A stretch of DNA of 64,000 nucleotides from the NCBI GenBank assembly GCA_037042915.1, contig CM073195.1:2480001-2544000 (forward strand). Direction: 5' to 3'. The first letter of the stretch is position 1. Each line of letters starts with the position of its first letter. Positions 55,501 to 64,000 of this stretch are shown piece after piece. This DNA is from Auricularia sp. M13 (Eukaryota; Basidiomycota; Agaricomycetes; Auriculariales; Auriculariaceae). Position numbers and translations under genes: made by a program. The notes under the pieces are model-generated. The model worked only from the letters and a program-made list of their open reading frames with translations. It searched no databases and had not been told where the DNA came from.

Positions 55501-58500
55501 CTTCCTCGATTCGCATACAGGCAGCGCGCACCCTTGACGATATACTAGTTGTCGTGCCGCGCAATATCACGTCTACCGGGGCTGAACTGCGGTCTGCAGT
55601 GCAGCAGCGCGTCCTGGACGTCCTGTCGAAGCAGGTCGTCTACGGGTCGGACAGCCCATTCAGCAATACCACCGCCATAGACATCCGCAAGATGGGCTTA
55701 GAGTCGTTGCATCAAATCTTGCAGACATCCGGCCACACGCTTGTCATCGGCTGGGAGATCATCTTCGAGATGCTAAGCAGCGTCTGCAAGGCTCCGACGC
55801 CTCTTACTCCCCGTTCACCCATCTCGGAAGCCAGCGACGACAAATCCGCTCTGTCACCGCCGTCCATCAAGACGCGCCCCGCGCCCTTGTCCAGTCTGCA
55901 GGAGCGTTCCAATGTCGTGCTCGTACGGATTGCATTCCAGAGTCTGACGCTAGTGTGCGATTCTCTGTCTCTGCTCTCTCCGGAGCACCTACGCCTCTGC
56001 ATAGGAACCATCGCCCAGTTTGGCCGTCAGACCGATACGAACATTGCGCTGACGTCGGCTGCGTCGTTATTGTGGACGGTATCAGACTCCATACAAGCGA
56101 AACGAGCAGATCCCGCTCTCGAACCGCAGTACTCTGTCCTCTGGATGCAGCTCTTGACGGAGCTCTTGGGGCTTTGTACAGACTCGCGACGTGAAGTCCG
56201 CGGCGGCGCCATTCAAACTTTATTCCGGACCTTGCAGCTATACGGCGGTACGCTCAGCAACGAAATCTGGCACGAATGTATCTGGAAGATCGTCTTCCCT
56301 GTTCTCGAGACGATAACGACGGCTATGCGTACGGCCGCAACCTCCACCGGCGTGGAGACGCCTTTGTTGGATCCAACAGCTGCTATCGACCCATGGTCGG
56401 ACTCCAAGATCTTGGCGCTGCAAGCTATCAGCGGTATTATGAACGATTTCCTCGCTTCGAAGATTATGCAGCTCGACTCTTTGAGCAAGCCGTGGGACGT
56501 TTTCATCACCCACCTTCAGGATTCTTTTCTTCTCGACGAGCGCGTGGTCAGCACCGCTGCCATGCGCTGCCTCGAGAAGTCGCTGCTTTCCGCTACTTCT
56601 GCCGACTCAGAAACACTGCGGTCTCAAGCGCATGTCGTCTGGACGCGTACTTGGACGTCGCTCGACACCATCGGTAGCTCCATTGTCAAGAAAACGGGTA
56701 CATCGCAGCCTTTATCACCTGCCACTCCGACGCATCGGATGTCGCAAATTATGACAGGGGGGAGAACTCCATTCACACAAGAAAGCCTGCTCGCGCTTCT
56801 CGCTGTGCTCAGCGCGACACGTACTGTCGCTAAGAAGTTCGAGAATGGCGTTGAATGGGACCTACCCGCACTGAGTCGGATGATGGCCATCCTCAAGGCA
56901 GTAATAACTTATCCCAATTCACCGGATTATCGCCCAGACATCGATGCGCTCAGCCCTGTGCAGGTAAGAGTTCCGAGACTTGCCATGTTGTGCTTCTCTA
57001 ACTGTCAATTAGGACGCTGTTTTGCAGGCTATCGACACCATTGATCTGAACGTACCGCGAGCCGCGTCGGTGGTGCTGGCGGACTTGTCTGAATACGCGA
57101 CGTTGCCGTTCCTCGCTGCCTTTGACTTCGAACCTCCAGCAATATTGGCAGAACCTTCTGCAAGCCGGCCAAAGAAGTCAAAACGCGTATCGTATATCGC
57201 AGTTTCGAAGAAAGTTATGCCTTGGCTGGTCGAGCTCTACATGCAATTCAAGGACTCGGTGCAGATTTACGCGGATGGCACATTAGAAGCCGTATTGGCG
57301 GTGCGCATTATCGTCGTCATTTTAAAATATGGCTCAAATGCTACCAGGCGTATTCTATCCCATTGAAACTGAAATACGACTGCCCGGCGCCATCGAAGTT
57401 TGGAAACGACCCGCCTCTCTGGAAGACCGCGACAACGAACTTTCTGCAGATAGTCAAGACCTGTTCCTCGAGGATTAAGACGTTGGGAGAAGGTCAGTCG
57501 TTGGAGGATAAACTGATTCCACCGCTTCAAATTCACGCTCACGCCATCCATTCATAGGCATTTCTGACGAACACGTTGAAGGTCTCTGGAGGCAAATAAT
57601 CGATGTCTTCCGTGGGGGCCTGCTTGCAGACACGTAAGCCGTTTGCAGCTTGCCTGAATGAATGCGCGGCTTATCAACTTGATAGTTCATTCGCTGAATC
57701 GTTCCCTCTCGAGGTCCAGAACGCTGAGGAAAACTTCGATCTGGCCCTAGTGGCAACGCTCGAAATCGATGTTGTACCACATATCGCAGACGATCGCGTT
57801 CCAGACTACGTGATTACAGAACTCGCCAAAATGTTGCAACGAGCCAGCATACTCCACGAGGGCGATGAGGATTCCTATACCCCGCCTTTAACTCGACCAG
57901 CTGTGAACGGCACTAAATCATCGCATTCTGGCGCTGCGACCTCCATCCCCCGCGAGATTGTTGGTTCCACCTCACCTGGGAAGTTGCTTCCTCGGGAAAG
58001 ATTCTCGTACTGGTGTTTCGATCTTCTATTCTTGATCTGTTCCAACGTTGCCAAAGGTCGCCCATCCGTAGCACTACGATAGTAGGCCTAACGCCATGTT
58101 TTAGATGATGAATTGGCTCGGCGACGTTTAGCTGCTCTAGCATTGCCGTCGCTGCTGCGACGCTGTCAACAAGTACTCGCTAGCTATGTTGCAGACGACG
58201 CATTACGCGGCAATACGCCCTTTCCTCGGTAACATTCTCAGCAAATGATACTCTATCGATGCTTACAGAACCTCAGTGCCCGCGAGGAAGAGATTCTCTA
58301 TGTACTCAGGAAACTACTCTCCTTGAAACTCTGGCCTGGTACCTTTTGGGCAGCATTTTCGTCGCAGCCATCGCAACACGCTCGTTCACTTCCGCGTACG
58401 TGTCGTTGTTATATCGTGGGGTTTCGCTAACTCATGATTTCTTAGCCATTGAATTTTTGCCGAGCCTTCACTGTTGATAGCAGATGCAGTAAAGCGCTCT

Positions 58501-58713
58501 TCGCAAGCGCACCTCTTCCACTTTTACGCAGTACTCGGTGACATCGCGTCAGTGCCTCGTAAGCCGCCTGCAGCATGGATGGTCCTCGATGCAGCCACGT
58601 TGCCGGATAGTTTGTTACACGACGAGCAGCAGCGCGCGCAAGAAGTCGACGCGCGACAGCTTGCGCGCGCAGCTCTCAAAGAAATAGGTAAAGAGATTGG
58701 GGTTCAAATATAA
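52598..58713 (+). CDS. mon2: MON2, Golgi/endosome trafficking scaffold
   Basis: Mon2 is a large Sec7-related (GEF-lacking) protein of the trans-Golgi/endosome that works with Dop1 in recycling. Exon 1 is 52598-52633 (MSSLAFLVSELQ). Exon 2 starts at 52692 (SLASETRRKHPEVRE), spliced to AAEKSLAILRSAPDQ. The DCB-like region has GCATKNAKIVAISLGSL and IQLRILQTILGLVTNFP; then ESRIAVVSSTAAATLRQLV and FEDLCLLANAERPRFLKLEQ (HUS-like). The long ORFs 54356-55340 and 55482-56962 hold the middle, with low-complexity insertions; TSAASLLWTVSDSIQ, EVRGGAIQTLFRTLQLYG and WDVFITHLQDSFLL are typical. The C-terminus runs through several short exons to the stop at 58711-58713. About 1,650 residues by eye. Small introns between 57360 and 58474 were not fully resolved. 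Confidence 0.88.
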
Positions 58714-59045
58714 ATGTTGTATGGTACGTAGAGGTGTCGAGTCAACGTGTAACTTTCACGCGGCGTAGCATTTCCCGCCAATAATTACTGCTGAGCGAGA
58801 CCGCTGCAGAAAACTTCGAGTGATTCGGGGCCGATTATCTTTCATCTCTCTGCCTTCAGCCTGACTGGATGTCCGGACGCAATCCTGGAGATCTTGTGCC
58901 TGGGCGTCTTACCTAGGACTGGTGCCAAAACCCGCATGGCACTGCGATGTAGTGGCTGCACTGCGGCCCACTGACGGTCAAAAATAGCGCTGGGCCTTTC
59001 TTATAAAGTCGTCGCCCTAGTGCATCACCCTCCCGACAATCTGCC
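58714..59045. other. spacer with TATA box for the ZZ-finger gene
   Basis: No gene. TATAAAG at 59002-59008 lies 38-44 nt upstream of the ATG at 59046. Confidence 0.5.
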
Positions 59046-60565
59046 ATGTCTCGCAATACTGCGATGTGGGGAGGTATCGCTGCTGGCGCCGCGCTTGGGG
59101 CAGGCGTTCTCTTCGGCATGGTCAGTTCTCACTACTCACTAGAGCTGGGCATATGTATGTCTTTTCACGCTCACATCCTGCGCAGGACCTCTCTGGTCTC
59201 GTAGATCCTGCGTTCTCTACCTTGGGCGCTGTCGACGCAACCTCGTTCGCCGATGCTCTTAATGGATCTGGTTTCGAAGGCTTCGACTCCTCCGACGCGG
59301 ATTTTTCTTCTCTGGGGGACCAACAAGACGCCAATCCCGGCGACGCTCAAAGTCAACAAGGCGGCTATCCTCATCAGGGTACCAGCGTTGTTGAGCACCT
59401 GAATAATGCGTTCCACGCTTTCGGTGGTGGCGCTATGACCCAACCTGCAGCCGCGGCGGGTGGTGGCCCACTCATAAACCGCAATGGATTGCCAATACTT
59501 CGAAGACTCGATCTCACGAATCTGCACAGCTGCAACCATTGCGGCGACAATATTTTTGGTACGCGACTTAAATGTGAGCCGCATCCTTAGTCCAAGTAGG
59601 GTGTGCCGATGATTATGCATAATGTTTGTCCAGGCCTTCAGTGCCCTGATTTTGACTCCTGCACAAAGGAAACATGCTTGGCACTTGTGGACCACCGACA
59701 CACGCCTGGACATTCGTTCCTACTTGTGCCTCAAGCGGGAAATTACGTCGTTCTTTCCTCGAAAGGAATGAGCGCCTACTGCCAAGGCTGCCAGCAAGGT
59801 GTCCCTGGAAAGCAGTTCTTTAGCTGTGCGTCCCGTCTCGCTGCATGAGCCATTGAGACTCATAGTAGCAATGTAGGCCTTGCATGCCCTAATCGCATCG
59901 ACTATTGCCCAAGCTGCTTCACTCAAGGAAGGCATAAACAGCATCTCGTTCGCAGTCCACAACACCTATTCATCAAAGTTTCTCGCGGTGGATTTGTTTG
60001 CGATGGCTGCGCCAAGGAAGTGTCTGATTTGCCATGGTTTGAATGTCCGGGGTTTTCGTCAGTTTCCTCCACTGGTAACTCATGTTCATTGCAGGCGCCG
60101 TTTGCGGTGGTGATGACTATGGTCTTTGCGTGGACTGCTATCCCCGTGCCGTGCAGCTCCATCCACAGCACGCATTTCGACGCACATTCGGCTGCGAGCC
60201 CTCAAATGTTTCGCGTCAACTGCAACAGGCCCCGCCTCAACCACCACCAGCCCATCAGCCGTATACTCAACCAGCTTCTCAACAACACCCGCAGATTGTA
60301 GGAATACAGCAGCCTCCTCCGCCATATACGCAAGCCCATCCTGGTCAATATCGTCATAATTCGGGCATAACGTGCGGACGATGCAGGCGCTTCACCGTTG
60401 GCCAGTGGTGGGTCTGTGCGTATACTTCCTGTTTGTTGGCGGCTCTTAGTTTGACTAACCTCTGTGACTACAGGCAATCTGTGTCCCGACAACACTGTTT
60501 GCAACGACTGTATCCGCCCAGCGCACGCGTACCACGGTCATTCCTTCACCTTGGTGCGCCATTGA
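59046..60565 (+). CDS. multi-ZZ-type zinc finger protein
   Basis: Exon 1 59046-59120 encodes a short N-terminus with a Gly/Ala hydrophobic run (MWGGIAAGAALGAGVLFG) that could be a signal anchor. Exon 2 (59186-59573) is Gly/Gln/Ser-rich and ends in LHSCNHCGDNIFGTRLK. Spliced to 59634 it gives the first ZZ finger, LKCLQCPDFDSC...DHRHTPGHSFLLV, with C-x4-C where C-x2-C is usual. A second cysteine group, AYCQGCQQGVPGKQFFSC, continues into IDYCPSCF and QGRHKQHL. A third has VCDGCAKEVSDLPWFECPG and DDYGLCVDCYPRAVQLHPQH. After a Pro/Gln-rich linker a fourth, ITCGRCRRFTVGQWWVC, then LCPDNTVCNDCIRPAHAYHGH. ZZ fingers bind protein or peptide ligands. Stop 60563-60565. The function of this protein is not assigned. 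Confidence 0.7.
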
Positions 60566-60689
60566 AAGATAGCAAGACGATGCAATGTAGCATTGCTACT
60601 AGTACAGTACATAGAAATAAACAGAACGTCCATGTCCACTGCGAAAGAATAATGCAACCATGATGCAGGAAGATGTCTTCATGAGTCCT

Positions 60690-63600
60690 TCAGGCCGACG
60701 GCCGCCACAGTATTCGTTGTTCGATCTCGAGCGCGAAGTTAGGTAACGATTCCCAGTTCAGGACAGCGATGTCAACAACCCAGCAGGCCTTGTTCTGCGG
60801 TAACCACAGCTGATTGAGGGCGGCGATAAGGCGTTGAACGAGCACTCCATCCTTGGCGTCCACAAACACGATACCCCGATCCGAATGTCGTAAACCACCA
60901 TCCTTTCCGTGCCATCCAATGGCGACCAGGAGGGCTTGCACAGAATGAAACAAACGTCCCTCGGGAATCAAGTGCTGTGATCGTGGCCGACTTGTAAAAC
61001 AAGCTTTTGCTGCGAATGACCCGCGCGGCTGGAGTATGCATACGAACGACGTCGCCAAGTACTCTTTCACGTGCCCGAAATCGTACGAGTTATTGTCTGG
61101 CGTTCCGCTGGTTGCAACTTTTGTTGCTACCGAAAAGTTCGTTGGTGCAAGAGATACGTGCTCAGAATCATGGTTTGAAACGCGCAGTGGTATCCGATAC
61201 GGTACTTTGGGCGGTGACGCAGGTGGTGTTGCGGGAGGGTCTGCCTGTAAATCCAAGGGTCGAGCGACTGATTCAGCGGTCGATACGATCGGGACAGTCA
61301 TCGGCCCGGTGGGTTTCTCTGGTGCTACAGTGTGGACGGTCGATATCGGTGACTTGTCACAGGTAGACTTGACAGCTGTGCCTTTATTCGTCTTCCTGCG
61401 TTTACGGCCGTTGATGCTATCGAGTTTGTCGAGTAAGGCGTCTTCACGCCGCTTGCGCTTACTTTCAGAGCGAACTCGGGGAGAAGCCTCGATATTCCAC
61501 ATGGCGTGGACGTCGTCATCCGCGTGCTTGTGCTTGCGCTCGCGTCCCACGGCGCACCGCGCCAGATCTTGATACTCTTCGATAGCAACTCCCTCCGTCC
61601 AGCGCCTCTCAGAAGATCGGTGGATCTTGAGGATTCTAGGAAAGCGTAATTCATAGTACTATACGCAGGGTATTAGCGCAGGGAAAACATAGTAAGACAG
61701 ATGCGAACCTTTGCGCCGCGGGCTTTGGTGAATCCTGCACCCATAACTTCGGCGAGCAGGGGTACACGCAACAGAACTTGGGGCCGCTCAATCATAACTC
61801 CAAATTCACATGCATATGGCAACGATGACAAGAACTGTGCAGGTTTCTGTTTTATGACTGAGTCAAGGAAGCAGCCATCTCGGGCGAAAGCGCACCTCCT
61901 TGCTCCAAGGAATACATTCTTGCGATGTTATGATGAAGTTGAGTTCCTCCAAGGCCGCACGACTTAAGCCATAAGATGCAATGAATAAGACCTCAACTTT
62001 GGGCTTTGTCTGACACAGCGTCAACGATGGGCACGGACGCGCATGAGTGAGGAACGTACGCCGTCGTAGCCACATGGAGCAGCAAGCCAGAATGTGGTAA
62101 ATGTTCTCGGACCAACTGCCGACGTCATGAGAAACCAACTCGTAAATGTCAAGATGATGTTGGCAGAAGCGCACCACCCAGTTCCCGTCCGCGTTCCTTG
62201 TCCCATGCAGCTCCGATAATGGCTAGGTCAACGGCGTCTCCAAGCCCTGCGATGTAGTCTTTAACGCTGTCAGCTGAGCCTTTATTGACGAACTCTGTAT
62301 GTGCAGACCTTTCTTCAGTTTGACCCATGGCGAATAGGGGTCATTGTAACCGCCACCAGCAGCCTTGAACACCAAGCCCTCTACAGTACAACGACGTCAG
62401 TTCCGCCCGCAATCGGTCTTCGTGCCGCCGCGTACCTTCAAATTCGGTGCAGCGACTAACAAAGGCGGATTCGATGCTGGACAAAGCGGCCGTACTCTTC
62501 ATATCGATACGAATGCGCTCAGCCAGCATGACACGGCCCTTCGAGCATTGAATGATGGCCTCGAGGCGCGCGCGCCGGTCTTCATACGTGGTGTCCAGCA
62601 AGCATTCGTCATTGTGCATGAGTACGTCGAAGAAAACGACGGCCAGATGACGGGTCCCCCCTGCAGACGCGTTCGAGACCATCGAATCTTGAGTCACGCC
62701 GTCGAGTTCTGGATGAGCGCGTCGGCGCACGCCGCGGGCAGTCGACTCGACCAGGCTGCGTATGCGCCAGAATTCATCGATATGGCCAAGCTCGTCGGAA
62801 TAAGCGACCATTTCTGCCTCTAGAATCGCATTCCGTGCCTGACTTTCATGCAACGCGTCCCGTATGAGGCTGCAGGTCGTACGTCAGTGTCGAAGGCGAT
62901 GTATAATTTGTCATCCACGAACGAGAGAGTGGCGTCGCGGTCTGCGGTCGAGTCTCGTTTTGACTTGCTGAATATCCGGATTTGCTCGTTCCATGGCAAG
63001 GACAGGTCGACGTGAATTTGCATGCGCTCGCCGTCGTACTTCGTTTCGGCATAGACGACGTCACATCGAGAATATATCTTGGCCACGTTCTCGCACGACG
63101 TGCCCTTGACAGTCTTGGGAATCTGCAACATGTTGAGGGCGATTGCAGCGTTGTCGCAGCTGCAAGCTCACCTCGACAGGGACCCCGATTCGCGGCTTGC
63201 AGGCGGCGGTCAGTTTATTGTCGTCCCAGGCAACGCATGCCTCCTCCCAAGAACCCCGAGCTCGATATGCGCGCGGCAGATCCTTGTGCCAGAGCTTCAT
63301 AGCCTCCCACTTTGTAATAATGTGGTATGCGCGGGAATTGTAGTCGATCAAGGCCGCGGTGCCATGGAGAGGCGCAGTGCCAGGATATAGGATAGGCCTG
63401 AGATCTCGGAGGATAATCTGCGTGATGACTGCAGCTTCAAATGGCGATAACCTCCTGCACAAAGACAGGGGCGTGTTCAGCGATCACAGAAGTGACGCTG
63501 ATAGGTTCAACGCACGTGTAGAGGGAGCGTAGAATGGCCTTGCGCGTTCTGCGAGGAGCTGTAGTGCTGGGTAGCGCGATTTGCGAAAAGGGTGATAGAG

Positions 63601-64000
63601 CAGCCAGCTCTGTGAGCAGGGCGTCCACCTCGCGTAGACTTGGAACCTCCCCGTCGCGTTTCTGGTTGCAGCTGGTGAGCGTCTTAAATTCGAAGATCGC
63701 AAACATGCCCGTACCGAGTATGAGAGTTCGTAAACCTGGCGCAGTTCGTGTCCAAGACATCCAACCTTGGGATCTGTGCGCGACCAGTCGCCCCAGTGCA
63801 CCAAGCGCTTGCCGCGACCAGAAGCCGAAATTCCAAGCACATCGACCAATGCCTCAGCCAGCCCAGTTTCTTGTAATCCATAGCGCCGGCGGTCGTCTTC
63901 TGGGAAGAGGAGGCGGAAGAAGACCAAAGCAGAGCCGCGCGCAAGACCAGAAGCAGCACCGGATGATCTTGCACTGAGCGTATCCAGCGTTCTAATATAA
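60690..64000 (-). CDS. ATP-dependent DNA ligase, 5' end outside window
   Basis: Reading leftward: VFFRLLFPEDDRRRYGLQET and LAEALVDVLGIS belong to the ligase N-terminal (DBD-like) domain. The catalytic core has motif I KYDGERMQIHVDL (about 63010-63040; Lys forms the AMP adduct), IRIFSKSKRD, AILEAEMVAY (motif III), FFDVLMHNDECLL (IIIa), GGGYNDPYSPWVKLKK (V) spliced to ADSVKDYIAGLGDAVDLAII, and YYELRFPRILKIHR at the end of the OB fold. A long basic, disordered tail and a C-terminal domain ending LEIEQRILWRPSA (stop 60690-60692) follow. The order resembles ligase IV, but I see no BRCT repeat and motif I is KYDG, so a fungal lineage-specific ligase is as likely. Converges on the ZZ-finger gene, 124 bp away. 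Confidence 0.8.

Overview
The window reads as a GC-rich basidiomycete (Agaricomycete-type) nuclear genome. Genes are split by many introns of about 50 nt with GTRNGT donors. The protein families are fungal/eukaryotic (SAC3, BCAS3, BUB3, MON2, ZZ-finger, ATP-dependent DNA ligase). The repeats include LTR elements, a LINE, and hAT-type transposons with 8-bp target duplications. It falls into two compartments: a transposon graveyard from 1 to about 41.7 kb, and an ordinary gene-dense block from about 41.8 kb to the end.

Region 1-15.9 kb. A young LTR element with no recognisable gag-pol (family A) occupies 1-4269. It sits beside a decayed RNase H fragment and a 3.3-kb element with near-identical ~395-bp terminal inverted repeats (7692-10975). 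The empty target site of that element survives in inverted orientation at 4270-4307. Its cargo is one LTR plus a 397-codon gene with a Zn2Cys6-pattern cysteine cluster (family C). Then come a hAT transposase relic on the minus strand, a MITE with 28-bp subterminal repeats, a GCGCACGCA-rich array, an ORF made of 18-residue repeats, and a TIR element holding an interstitial (TTAGG)n tract.

Region 16-40.65 kb is one LINE (ORF1 with a zinc-knuckle-like motif; ORF2 with EEP endonuclease, RT, RNase-H-like and zf-RVT parts) split by four insertions: a solo LTR (16876-17596), a 14.7-kb tandem LTR array (19742-34452), a TAGGG-type hAT MITE that itself holds a solo LTR (37479-38970), and a second hAT MITE (40227-40629). 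Each carries a target duplication; three of the four restore the reading frame exactly when removed, and the array restores contiguous endonuclease sequence. The LINE is dead: six TGA codons, frameshifts, and an RT motif C reading YTDN.

The centrepiece is the array at 19742-34452: five ~856-bp LTRs alternating with four ~2.6-kb internal regions inside a single 5-bp target duplication (GCCAC). Every internal region carries a copy of a gene with an intron placed just before a C-x2-C-x6-C-x8-C-x2-C-x6-C cluster, followed by a Ser/Ala-rich segment and an acidic tail. No gag, RT or integrase is seen. Families A, B (array and solo LTR) and C share LTR ends, an upstream box and the sequence just after the LTR, so they look like one lineage of non-autonomous LTR elements, two of which encode a zinc-cluster protein.

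Region 41.8-64 kb. SAC3-like (+) and BCAS3-like (-) genes converge. BUB3 (+), MON2 (+) and a multi-ZZ-finger gene (+) follow in series. A DNA ligase gene (-) converges on the last and runs off the right edge.
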